Shown: positions 1 to 12,000 of the stretch, piece by piece
Layout of the letters: each line of letters begins with the position of its first letter
Position numbering within the stretch: position 1 is the stretch's first letter
From: Proales similis
Lineage: Eukaryota > Rotifera > Eurotatoria > Ploima > Proalidae
NCBI GenBank assembly: GCA_019059635.1
Contig: JAGVRJ010000010.1
Span: 2,501-66,500, forward strand
Direction of reading: 5' to 3'
DNA: 64,000 nucleotides
Made by a program: the position numbers and the translations under genes
The notes under the pieces: generated by a model
What the model saw: only the letters and a program-made list of their open reading frames with translations
Databases searched by the model: none
What the model was told of the DNA's origin: nothing

Positions 1-1010
1 TGGGCGCCATCATACTCATTGGCCTATTGATCGCACGCCAAAACGCAGATGGCGTTCTTCCTCGCTCGTTTGAAGCAAAGCTGGCCGAGATCGCCTTTAT
101 TCTGGAGCTGGACCAGGAACACTTTGTTAAGTCTATGCTTGTCAATAACACCGGCGAGGAGTCATTGAACGAGAGCTGCAGGGAAAAACTCTTTATTTTG
201 GCACGCGCGCTCTACCATTCATCTCTATCTGTGCTCATGCAGAAAGTAAATAGCTGCCTGCCTGCCAACGATGAAGCTCACACCGACAGAAAGACCATAT
301 CCATCATGGACTTTCCAGGTTTTGAAAACTTTGAGGCACCACTAAACGGTGTCGAGCAACTGTTTATAAATTTCATAAATGAAAAAATCCACTTGGCATT
401 CTGCGAGCACGTCCTGAAGCAAGAGGAGAAGTGGATACAGATAAAAGGCGAGGACGCACTTCAAAGGTCAAGAGACGCAACTTGCCAAATTGAACGAATA
501 ATGGCGGCATCAGAAGATCGAAGCAGACTGAAATTAAAGTCGTGCAGCGAGGAGGGCCAAAATAATGCCGAGAATGAACTAAAAATAAGCCATTTTTGCG
601 CTACGGTTTCAATATAACAAGCAAAGCGAATGGCAGACTCGCTTGGAAATAAAGTTGCCCGACACTTTCAAAAAAGTTCTTGACAAGTCTCCCAATCATT
701 TCCTGGCCAACCTGAAAAATCCGAGCGTTTTGGAAAGAGGGAAGCTTCCACGAAGAACTTTAGCGAGCAGCCACCTTGCCCAGATCAAGACGATCGTCAA
801 AAGTCTAATGGGCAAAAATATTTATTGGATTAAGTGTATTCGTCGGCAAAATAAAGTTTTTGCTCAAAACGCTCAACCGGAACTTAGAATTTTTGTCAAA
901 ATTGTTTTCAATTTTTCCAGTGCGTTTTATGTCAAGACATTTTATTGCCGAATGAAACATTCTGTGTTTCACTTGAAAAATGTTACAGTTGTAAAAGATA
1001 AAAATTGATT
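1..1010 (+). pseudogene. Myosin motor-domain fragment, reading frame broken
   Basis: Two adjacent open stretches encode parts of a myosin head. The first, open to the left edge, has GAIILIGLL, like the 'LGAILHLGN' strand region, then RQNADGVLPRSFE, then a switch-II/relay-like part (SIMDFPGFENF, GVEQLFINFINEKIHLAF). The second (about 592-870, another frame) has YNKQSEWQTRLEIKLPDTF, SPNHFLANL and KNIYWIKCIRR, matching the family's HYAG-to-'NPHFVRCIKPN' stretch. The frames meet near 590-600. I tried donors at 431, 467 and 539 with the acceptor at 589 and none restores frame. The usual segment after the relay helix (EGIxW, DNxxCIDLI) is missing or unrecognisable. Nothing converter-like follows 870. 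A pseudogene or very divergent myosin; the class cannot be assigned. Confidence 0.6.
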
Positions 1011-1540
1011 AACAAAGTTATAGATAACATGCTTGAAGACATCATGGTTTTTATTACAAGACAAATTGTTTCTCGCTACAGTAACTTAAAATTTTGTTAC
1101 TGTCGGAATCTTTTAGTTGATACGAATTTGAAATTTTTACAACAGCTAAAAATAAGATAAAATATTGTCAGAGATTCGAAGAAAAAAGATGCAAAAGTCA
1201 AAAAGCTTACCGAAATAAGTTCTAGCTATTATACAGAATTAAAACAATTTAGCACACTGCACAACATGAATATTATTGACGAAGCCCTCAAAATTTACAA
1301 GATGACGGAGATAAAAAACTGGCTTAAACTGAATATGCAGGAACTGAATTGAATCAAGGTAAAATAATACAAAAACTATATAAACAGAAAAATAAAAAAC
1401 TGAAATAAAAAGGTTAAAAAATGTTCCGTAAAAGGAAGCTAAAACCCAAAAATTTAAAAAAGAAGAAGATCGCTTTAGGCGATAGAAAAATAAAACGAAA
1501 ATCTGGAAAAGTAACGGTAAAAAATCTAAAAACTTGCGTT
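1011..1540. other. AT-rich interval with no clear gene
   Basis: Very A-rich sequence. On the + strand a lysine-rich, helix-like open stretch (about 1195-1350, containing KKLTEISSSYYTELKQF) could be a decayed coiled-coil remnant of the upstream myosin. It has no recognised homology and no clean splice context, so it is not called as coding. Confidence 0.4.
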
Positions 1541-1846
1541 TTCAGCACTGCGCGCTTCAAAAATTCAAAAATTGCAAAAATGATCCGATTGGGCCAAATT
1601 TTTGCATGTGTTTATATTTTGCACTAACAACAACACCCTCAAAATTTGGTGAGCTTCTGATGCTCCAAAAAAAAGTTGTGCGATTTTGCCGCCCCGGGAT
1701 TCGAACCCTGACCGCCTAAATGGGCCAAAACTCAACATGCTCCGATTTGGCTCAAATTTTGGCAGCAAGTGCGGAAACTCGATTCTACTCGATTGCCAAA
1801 GTTTCATTTTCATCCGACTTTGCGTTCGCGAGTTATCGTCTGGACA

Positions 1847-1877
1847 GACGGACGGACGGACGGACGGACGGACGGAC
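1847..1877 (+). repeat. GGAC tetranucleotide tandem
   Basis: About seven consecutive GGAC units, inside the larger repeat-like block. A simple microsatellite by sequence. Confidence 0.9.
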
Positions 1878-1895
1878 ACCAGGGGTACCTCTAAC

Positions 1896-1943
1896 ACCTT
1901 CGCGTGAAGCGCGCAGGTAACCTTCGCGTGAAGCGCGCAGGTA
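1896..1943 (+). repeat. 24-bp perfect tandem duplication
   Basis: Two abutting identical 24-bp units (1896-1919 and 1920-1943). Each begins ACCTTCGCGTGAAG, which can fold as a short hairpin (CTTC/GAAG), and ends GCGCGCAGGTA. They lie at the right edge of the repeat-like element. Confidence 0.9.
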
Positions 1944-2094
1944 ACCCTTCTCTCGGCTTGGGTTAGATCTACCCTAAACTTAAGTTTTAGTCCTTTTTTA
2001 GTTTTGAATGTTGTTTATTCTTTTTTAGCGCTTTAGATTTAGCAGATCGACCCCTGTTATTCGCAATCAATTTTCTTTTTAAGATTTTGCTGAG

Positions 2095-5000
2095 TTAATT
2101 TTGAAAAAAACCGAATTTGGATTTTAGATAAAATAGCAAAAATGGATCCATTTCCTGTAATGAAGCTAGTTGAGACTGATTTAAATTATTTAGATGCGGG
2201 AGAAGGGACATTAAATTCATCTGTTCTATTAGTTTTGGGTCATGTAAACTCGCACTTGGTAATACACTATTAGGTGGATTTTGTTGGCTGTTCGTGATTT
2301 GGCTATATGAAGGCAATAATGGTGTTGAATGGCCTACAAAGTTGGCCTTTCCTCTTGGGGATGAACTTCTGGGTAACGAAAACGGCGGGGCTTGAGGGCT
2401 TGGCTTTGAAAGGATGTTCTGTTGATTTCTTGAGTTTACTTGAGTCTGTTCAAAATCAAATAGGTGCCTTTGTATCAGGTTTGCCATTCCATTCGTTAAA
2501 TCGCTTGAGTTATTTGGAGGTATAGATTTTTTAGTTATCATATTCAAAAGAATCTGGGCATTTGGATCATCCATAGCCCCACGTCCATTTTCAAACATAG
2601 AATTAGCCTGAGAACAGCTCGGTGGAGCATAGCTACGCGCTTGAAATAACAAATCTTTGGTGTTTTGCCCGCTGTCGCTCCCTTGTTCAAGTGTCCAAGA
2701 GGTAGGGTGTTTAGTTGTTTTGCGACTTGGTGGAATCGAATTAATCTCTTTAGGCATCGGGACAGGAGGAGGAAGCTCCTCGTCCAAAGACTTCATAATA
2801 AGGCCGCCAAACATGTCTTGCCATACCTCACCAGATTTTTGAGGTTGGGAAGCTTGGGAAGGTTTGCTCTCATTTTTCAACCGAATATCGGCTTCAGTGA
2901 CATTTTTAGATAAAGGTTTAAAATCAAGGGTTTTCGATATATTGGGCGATAAACGCAACTTCTTGGAGCTGGCCATGCAATCTGTTTCACTATAGTTGGA
3001 AGGCTGCATAGCCGAACCGGTTTGCATATGTGAATTTTCAGCAGGATGTCCAAGTAAATTTTCCATCTTCTCATTAGTTTGATTCATTCCACTTATAATG
3101 GAGTCCACCCATTTTCCTAAGGTATATTTACTTTCGTCTGTTTCTGACGACATATTTTGACTCTGCCTTGCCAATTCTTTCAAAGAGTTCGAATCTTCAG
3201 GAGCTGACTTTTCGGGCTTGGTTTGTTCAACGAGACTATCTTTGGGTCCCATTATAACCATGTCTAGTGGAAGTTGGGTGTCCACCGAGTTATTGTCATT
3301 ACCTTGTGTCTCTGAGAGAGTATTTTTGATGGTTTTATTAATAACTTCTGAGATTTTCTCGACAGTTGCTTGATTCTCTGATTGAGTTATTATTTGTTTT
3401 GAGTTTGGTTCATCTATCTCATCTTCTTCCTCATCTTCGTATTCCTCTTCAAAATCTTCATCACTGTTGTCAAGCGCCTTTTCCTCTCTTTGTTCTTCAG
3501 CTTTAACTGCTACTTCGACAAGATCAATTTTATCTCCTAGTTGGCCAATCCGACCAACTATTTTTCGATAGCATGGCATGCAAAGTCTAAATTTGTTGTT
3601 CTTTTGATCCAATGAAAATTCGCGGCGTATTTTTTGTTGGGCATTCAGATCCAACTCATCATAGGCCAACGGAAGATTCCTGAGACGAATGCGCTGCTTG
3701 TTGCGGCGTTTGACATGTTTCTTCCCACATACTACACAAGATCGGTGTTCTTCTAATTGGCTACTCTCGCGCTCAGAATGTCGATCTACAGCATTTTTAT
3801 CTAGAAAGAAACTTTCTTTCCTATCCACTAAACATTGGCTTTTTAAACTTGGGGAATGGTTTTCCGACTTAAGTTGTATGTTCGAATCTGAACTCTTTCC
3901 GTGTATTGAACTCGTTCGGTTTTCTCTAGCTAGCATGTTCGTAGTCAATGGGTCATGTCCTAGAGTTGAAACAGCAATCGCTGAGTCGATTGAAGATAAA
4001 CCTTTTTTAACTTTAAACTTTAAATTAATTATAAATAAGTTTGATTTAAAAGCTAACCATTCGGCGGTTGTCGCTCGGCCGAGCTGAAAGAACTGGAATT
4101 AGACGAATTAGAGGGGTTGGCTAAAGCAGATTGTCCGACAGTAGGAAGAGTTGAAAAAGAAGCCGATGCCGAAAGTTGGCTTGTTGTACCAGTGGCAGTA
4201 TTCGCGTTAGCAAGTTTCACCTCTCGCTTTCGCTTTCTTTGCTGCTTTCGTATAAGAAGCTTATAGTTAATTTTTTTCTTGGTAAGATAATAGTATTCAA
4301 TCGAGTCTTGGACACTTTTCTTGCTTAGATAAGAAGAAATTAGCTCAAAATTCTTTCCGTAGATAAGAAGCTTTTCTAAAAACACTGCTTTTTCATCCTC
4401 GTTCCAAGTCACTCGTGTTCGTTTAGCTTGAAAAAAAGTAACAGAATCCTCAATCAATCCATTATGATTAATAAATTTGATTGATTTTGAAGAATAAGGG
4501 GTACAAATGGGTGGAACTACCGCCAAATCATGAAGCCTTTTATTTTCTTCAGCAGCTGCAGCTTCCGCCGCTGCTTTATCGCACAATAATGCTACGGTGC
4601 CAAGTTGTTCTTCAGAGCTGCAAGAATTGATGGTCACTCTTTGTTTCTGCCCTACTTTCTCTCTCTCTTCTCGTTGTTTTTTTATTTCGGGAAAAAATTT
4701 TTCGTAAAACTCCCGAAATTTCATTTCTTTGTTGCGTCTTCGGGTTGCAGCCTTCTCCATTTTCTTAGACCACTCGGCATAAAGCTGGTCATATTTCTGA
4801 CACCATAAGCTTTCTCTTTGTTGACGTTGGACAGATGTTCGTTTAAAATATTCGATAAGCCGAGGTTTAATTTTTGTTTCAAAACTTTAATCCTCAATAG
4901 ATTATTTAATTTTTTTATATTATTAGGCTTCCTTACTTTTTTCTGATAAGCTTGGATTCAGTTGACTCTACAAACTCTTGCATTTGAGCGGAATATATTG

Positions 5001-6033
5001 AAGGATTGTTATTCAATTGTTTTAAGACACTGCTGTGTGATTCGCTGGCTAAACGCTTGCAATATTTTATGGTTAAAATCTGATGATTTCAAAAAAAAGT
5101 AAAAGGCTGTTCAATGGCACCTTATTTTCTCTATAAATCCGCTCTGCCAAACTTATGACAGGATAGATATCCTTGATCTCAGCTCGAGTTGTCTCATTCC
5201 CATTGCCTGAATTTTTTTCCATTTCAATTTTTTTCTTGCACAAACTTTCTAATTGATACTGAGAACTGGCAATATCTTTCTCAACCTTATCTATTTCAGC
5301 GCAAATTTTTTCCTTAAGAGCCTGAACTGCACTATTTTCTTTCTGATCGTCGGGAGTTGGAGATATTGCTTCAACTTGGGGAACATATGAATTCGATTCA
5401 TGAGGTCTTGAACCGGAGAGTGTTGTCGAAGAAATGCCCGAGTAACGACCACCTTTTGGCTGTGCATCTTTATCACTTGATTGGACTTGTAAATGATGTT
5501 GAATCAATTGTTTGAAGTTTGGATGGTTTGGAGTAATCCCCATAGCATTCAAGGATGTGATGATAGACGCAAATGCTGAAGGAGTTATATGTTGGAGAGA
5601 ACTCAATGTTGAATCTCCAACTCGATTTATAAGTTCATTTATATCTCTAAAAGAGTTAAGAAAAGATTCTGATTGACCACTTCCGATTGATGAGCTACTA
5701 GAAGGATCCCATTTAAATCTCAACACGTAATATAAAATAAAAGGCGTCATACCTTTCCATAGGATGCCAACTAAACGGATTATGATAGCCGGATAGAAGC
5801 GATGGTTTGCGCACAAGGTTGCTTGATGATATGCTTTTTTCATAGTGGATGCCGGCAACGTTTGTTCGAGGCACGAAAGGTTTTGGTAGGGACCGTGAAT
5901 CCATTGTTGTTGTGTTATATGGAATGGAAGCTAGGTCGTTATTGGTTGGTATTCCTTGTTTTAAATAAGATTTGGGGTTGTGCGAGCCTTGTTGTTTGGG
6001 AGATTCTCCATGCTGATTAGTTTGTTGAGACAT
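2095..6033 (-). CDS. NCOR: Nuclear receptor co-repressor (NCoR/SMRT/SMRTER homologue), compact
   Basis: Exons 5753-6033, 5121-5697, 4937-5055, 4058-4884 and 2095-4001 join in frame to 1236 aa. An N-terminal coiled coil (LKEKICAEIDKVEKDI...LAERIYRENK) matches the NCoR region that binds GPS2/TBL1. Next comes the YDQLYAEWSKKM...FREFYEKFFPEIKKQR stretch of the deacetylase-activating domain, then FINHNGLIED and a SANT1 domain (VTWNEDEKAVFLEKLLIYG ... SIEYYYLTKKKINYKLLIRK). By family knowledge it recruits and activates HDAC3. Downstream, instead of SANT2, is a Cys-rich module (CVVC ... CMPC) and an acidic stretch. Three hydrophobic motifs (FGGLIMKSL, LLNMITKKSI, MANLIQRHL) resemble receptor-binding CoRNR boxes. 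It is about half the length of vertebrate NCoR. Introns 55, 65, 52 and 56 bp. Confidence 0.9.
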
Positions 6034-9000
6034 TTTAAAATTCCAAATTGTGAACAAATACTTAATTAATTCTTAATCTGGACTAATGGAGGCGACGGTA
6101 AGACATAATTTTTGGTTATGCTAAGCTGTTCACTGCTTTAATATAAAAACTAGATATGATTGATGACTGCTAAAATGTCTGATTATCAATTAATGGACTT
6201 ATGGCCTGCTTGTAAAGTATGATTTGCGGTCTAAAATCCGCTCTCTTTTTTTTTTATAAAAAAAGTTTTAGTCTTAAAAAAGATTTCAGATTTATCGCAT
6301 CGGTTCACGGTTCAAAATTCGGTATTGATTTGAGATAAGGCTCAAAGCATCTTTGATTCTAATTATAAAAGTTCTTAACTAAGAAATGGTTAATAAAAGA
6401 AACACCACGGAATAAGGGCTTGAATCTTCTAATGTTAAGAAAACAACCGATTGTTTATATTTTATTAAAATTTGTTTGTATTTATTATGGTGAAGGGTTA
6501 TTTCTTAACAAGCGTTTCCAAGATCTTCCAACAGAATTGGTCCATAAACACAAGAGGGAAAAGGCTTAACCAGAAGCTGCTACGCGTTCTTTCCGTAGCA
6601 GAATTAAAGCTATGGTGAAATTTTTGCTGCATGAATAACATATTGGGAGGCATTTAGCTTCCTCAGAATTGCGGAGAGAATAACTTTTTGTAACAAACCC
6701 TTATTAGAAATTTTGTTTCAAATTGATCAAATTTGAGGAAAAAGTAAATAAATAAGCCATTTATCAGCCACTGAATGTTAATCAGATTGGAAAAGGCTTA
6801 GGCGGTTTAGGTTTGGTTACTAGGTGCGTCTTGAGAATTAAGTCTTCTGTAAGTAGTATTTTAAAGAGACTCCACCAAGAAACAGCTAGAAAGTACCGCT
6901 TATGGAAGACAATGTGCAGTATTCTGGCAGACTTTTATGGTTTATTAACTTGCTCGTAAAAATTATTTGGAAAATAATTCCTTTTATTCAAAGGGTCTTA
7001 GCTTTAGGTCGAGGCTTATTTAAAACTCGAATCTTACCATAATTTTAGCATTTTCATGAAGCACACACAAGCAGAAATTTCCAGTATGCCTGCCTGCAGT
7101 ATTCTAAGTAATCAATTGTATCACATATCTTGCCAGGCGGTCAATAATTTTCGTCCATGCAAATGATAGATTTGTTTTATGGTTACTTCGCGGTAAAACT
7201 ATTAATTGAACGGATCTTTTTGGCTTGCTTCCTGATTTATTTGAGTCGAGCCGCTGGCGTTTATTTTATTTTGTAGGCTTTCTTATTTTGATACATTGAC
7301 CTCAACTCTGATTGCTCTTAGTCTGTTTTAACTATGTTCAATTACAGCGGCTGTGTTAGGCTTGCTTTCAAAAAGAAAACGAAAACACGTAATTAAGGAA
7401 ATTTATTACTTCATACCGGAGAGGCCAAACTCTGCCTTTTTGAAAAGCCTAGTCTGACTCAATTATAGACGCGCATTAATTCGCTTTCTCCTATCTTCAA
7501 ATCATTGATACAATCAGGCTAGCTTACTTACAGTGCTGCAAATTACAATCAATCAATTGCAACCTGAAGCCTCAACGTCGTTTCCTTAATTGCGGCGCTC
7601 TAAGGGAGTTTATATTGTTTCTCTTTCAAATCATCTAGTAGTCTGTATTGAATCAAACTGCTTTCCGTTTCTACAAGCATGCTAATCGTAAACTAAGACC
7701 AAAAACTCTTACAGTGATGCGCATTTGCGTATACCTCTTTGAGATGCTCAAACTTATGCTCTTTATACTTTTATTTTTCTTAGCTTTTACATAATAATTA
7801 CTTTTTTCAAATTGCGCTATCGTTCACGGTTCAGAATCAGGAATCAGATAAAATAGTTTCCTTAACCTGAAATTAACATAAGCCTTATTCCGAGCTTAAG
7901 TTTAGATTCTCGAAAAGAGAAGAGGCTTTGAATTTTATTGTCTTTTTGCTCGTTAAAAGTCGTGTCACTTCAAATAAAGGGCGCATAATGTAACTTGCCC
8001 AGAATTAGTTCTGGAAACAACTCAATTGGATAATAGGAGTGAATTCCATCCGAATTAATTTATTCTTTCTAAAGGTTAAAAAGCACTTTCAACAACAGAA
8101 ATTTTATTCGGTCTTCCTCGCCTTTTCTTCATAATGGGCAACATCTATTTGTTAAAACCGACAAATTTCCTATTTTATTTCTAAATTATAATTTAAAAGA
8201 CTCGCTTAACGCTCATTTTTCAAAACATATCACTAATAACACCATCCAATTCATAAATAATGTCAATTTTGGTTGTGTGGTCACTTCGTCATTCCTGATT
8301 TCTTGTAAAACCAAAGGATGTACCTTAATCTTCTTATTAAAGTTTTTTTGTATACTTCTTTCGCCGTAAATTATCACTGAACTTCTTTTAAGCGATAAGG
8401 ATGTTGGGCTTAAGAAGAAACTTAACAGATAACTGAAACTCGTGATCGGAAGTCATGAGTTCGAAGAAATTTATTCTTTCAGCTGGATATATTTAGCTCA
8501 TAATAGACGATCTCATTCCGTCGTGCCCCATTTTCCTCTCGTTCTCTCTTCTAACTCTTTTTTTACGGCCGCATTCTTGATTCTCTCCTTTCCTCTTTAA
8601 CTATTCGCAAACACATATAAATTCAATTTTCAATGCTAGACTCTCAACTTCGCTTCCCTCAAAGCATAATTTGCTTTGAGCGCTAACCGAGAAGTGCGAT
8701 TCGAGCAGGTGCATTCTATACTCTCAACTCCCGAGCTTCCTTTCAACCGTTATAATTTCGAATATTTAAAAGAGAAGAACTCTTTCTCGCTTCTATTGAA
8801 ATTTAACCAATTATGTCTCCCCTCATATTTTATTTTTTTTCCTTTTTATTTCATGACGCTCAGCTTATTTCTATTTGCTTTTTTACAAAATTTCAACTCG
8901 GAAAAAATCATTGTGTTTTGTGCTATCTTGGGCAACTTGGTTACTTTAAAAATATTTTTGGCTCGAATCTGTTCCACAACGAGCAACATAATCGCAATAA

Positions 9001-12000
9001 AACGCAAACAAAACCTTACCTGTACGGTTTCACGGATATGTGTATCTAGTGAGTACGCCTAGACTAGGTAAAAGCCGGGTTTAGATTAAAGGAACTACCG
9101 TATTATTCATTAGTTTTACTGTCACCATTAAACCACTTCTTTATTCGCATACTTACTGGAAGTAGAAGCGTAATCTTTTGAGTTGCGCAATTATTTGGAT
9201 GAAGAGCATCAAATATCGTTTTTAGCATAAACTTGGACTATGAGACAGATTCAATTCGATTTCACTGAGCCTAAGAATATTCAAACATTTAAAATTCCAT
9301 ATCTATTATATTTTATGAAGGTCTATGTCGTTTTATTCGTGAGAAAGTTTCACAGATTAGCTTTTGCTCAGTTAAGAATGTCTCGGGTGAGTCTGAGCTT
9401 TTATGCTCTATAAGAAATTACTTAAAGAAGTAGTGATCAACTCAAGCGATACATGCCACATTCCTTTTTCCCGATGTAATCGCAACTTGCCGATTTATTT
9501 TAAAAAAAAAAGAGAGAGATACTCAAAAAGCAGCATGGCCCCTGCATATGAGCGCTTATTTATCTTGAATTAGATCTAACTTAGTCACATTGGTTGTAGT
9601 TGTTGTTCGGTTAGAATAAAAGCGACATGGTTTATGCTCCATGTAGATTATTATGAATACTCTTCTTTAGCAGCCTTACTCTCATTTACGATTTATTTGC
9701 TTTTCCGCATGGAACTTGATTCAAATTTCGTAAAGAAGCCTTTTATATTTAAATCTAGAAGGTTTTTGCGTGATTTTAAAAATCATCTCATCAAATGATC
9801 AAAAAGTTTTGAATCAGAATTACACATTTAATCAGGCAAAGTTGAGTATGGTTAAACTTGGAATAATTAAATTTCTTATTTGTTTTATGGAAGAAAAGAT
9901 TCTGCATCAGCTAGTTCAAATTAAAGGCCAAACTTTTAAAAGCGTATATCAAAAAACAGTCTCAAATGTAGGGCGACTACATTTGGAATCGAATAAACAT
10001 ACCATATTTTAATTAATGCTTGAACTTGATTCGTTTGAAAGTAGGTTATCACCATGATAAAAGTGAGAAGCTTTAGAATGAGAAAGAATGAGTGCTGGCC
10101 AGAAGCGGATAATTTATACTCGTGAGGTCAGCTCCTGATTCTGCACATTTGCTCTCAAACTTGAAAATAGCTCTAACATCTTGATTCATTCGTGAGCCAG
10201 CAGCACCTATACCTCCTTCGTTTTTGACTGATTTTGTAGTATGTCCGACTAGCCTTATAAAGAGATGTTCTTCATTCTGTATGCAAGTAGACGCCACTAG
10301 GCCGTTTTGAGGTTAAGTATTGATTTTACATTTTTAATTAGAACAAACAGCTAATTAAAAGGCTAAGGCCTACTCATTCAATAGAGACAGCTAGTTTTGA
10401 AGCATCAAAGAAACTGGGTTAACCTAATTTCATTTGAAATCATGGAGTGGAAGTGGAGAACACATGGTCTTTTGTGAAGCCCTCGCTTTCGCTCTCAATT
10501 TTCACCGACAGCGCTTGAGAGATTCCAATCGCTAGAAGCTGTGCGTTCATGTGTACTTTTCTAGCCAATCGGCTTCATCCTGCTTTTTTTCATTCAAAAT
10601 GTAGGTTAGACGCGCGCAGCAATCATGTTTATTTTCCTCATATCTAACACAGCAGCCGTCTTATGCCCGCTCGGTTTATTTATTCTTGGTTGGCTGCAGG
10701 AAGATGCGCGGCGTGGCAGCTCGCGAGAAAGAGCAGCTCAGGAAGCAATATAAGTTAATGATGAAAACGCAGAAGCATATCATCAAGCCAGTAACTTCTG
10801 TTTCATATTAATCGCTTTTTCACTTATTCTCGACCCGATTTTCTTCGCCATGAATACTTTCTACTCTGTTCTTTCTTTCACAGCGATTTTTCTCCTTTCA
10901 AGATTTCCTTTTTTTTAACTTTGAAGATGCTTTACTTTCTAAAAAGGATATCTCCTCGAGATTTAGCAATCGAGTCAAATTTATTTCGCTGCATGATCTG
11001 ACCGTATGGCCTGTCTGCTGACCTAAACACAATAAGCAGCCTATGAACTCTTTAAATGGCATGATATGCAAGCGGCTCTATTTATCGAATAGTTATCTTA
11101 AGTCCTCTTTTGAACGCTAGCACTTTTCAATAGCTAACTCGAATAGCCGCCAGCTTGGCACTATCGCTAAATTCACATTCTCCCCTGTCTATGCCAACCT
11201 TATTCTAACTCACTTTCATACCACATTAATTCAATAGGGCTGTTGCAGCTCGTTTTGGACCAGCTGTAGCCTATTCCATAGCTCTATAATGCAGCGTGAA
11301 AAAATGAGGAAGCTTAGTTTAAAAAGAAGCAATTTGGATAAAAATTAGTGGCTGCCTGATTTGCAACAAAGTATTAGATTTCATTTATTATCTTTAGCCT
11401 CTAATAGCTTGTTTGCTCATACGTATTTAGAAGTTCTATTAAGCAAGTCTATGTTTCGTTTTTTGTTCTTTCCTTAATTTCTGCAGCCTATTTTATCTTC
11501 ACCCTGATAAGCCACATCATTTGGCGCGAGTCAGCAAGGCGGAATGATTGAGGAAAAAGTTAGTGCGATTAACATAATGCACAAATTAAAAGGCTGGACG
11601 AGCACGTTTCATTCGCTGTTTCTTAAAAATTTGCTATCAATTAAGGCAATTGAGATACTGCTCTGAAAGTTTCAATCCCGTTTTAACTATTCCTGCATCT
11701 GATCATGTTTTGACTAAGCCTAACATTTAGTTGGAATCATTTCTTGTTATTCATTGTATAGCTTCTTTGAGTCGAAATAATTTATAATGAATTTCGGCTA
11801 GAAGAGCCGTAGAAATTGAACTGATGAGATTATCTGATTAATAAGCAAGGAAACTCGTTTAGCAAAAAATAAAAAGACGACTGGTCTTGATTGCAACTTA
11901 AATTCGCTGTTGGGCAAATGTGTATGTATGTTTTTTAGCTTTGTCGCTTTAATCTATATCCTTCATGATGAGACCATTCATTTGCTTACGAGCCAGTCAG

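Larger units (their letters stand above)
1540..1960 (-). repeat. Dispersed-repeat-like element, possibly SINE-related
   Basis: On the minus strand the block carries a tRNA T-arm/B-box-like core (GGGTTCGAATCCC, 1686-1702), a T-run just beyond it, a GTCC tandem and two related half-motifs (a 'CCAAATTTTTGCA' type at about 1593 and a 'TCAAATTTTGGCA' type at about 1751). Its base composition is richer in GC than the flanking DNA. There is no convincing A box or complete cloverleaf, so this is not a tRNA gene. Only one copy lies in the window, so repeat status is inferred from composition and architecture. Confidence 0.5.

Noticed and set aside
1686-1702. tRNA gene suggested by a GGTTCGAATCC-type B box on the minus strand
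   Set aside because: No A box, acceptor stem or anticodon arm can be folded around it; better explained as part of a repeat.
5719-5752. 34-bp intron in NCoR
   Set aside because: A second acceptor (ending at 5698 on the minus strand, 'ccttctag') keeps the same frame and gives a normal 55-bp intron with a better pyrimidine tract.
8676-9062. 128-codon open stretch as a gene
   Set aside because: Compositionally biased to Phe/Leu/Ser, no domain, and overlapped by another open frame; typical of AT-rich noncoding DNA.
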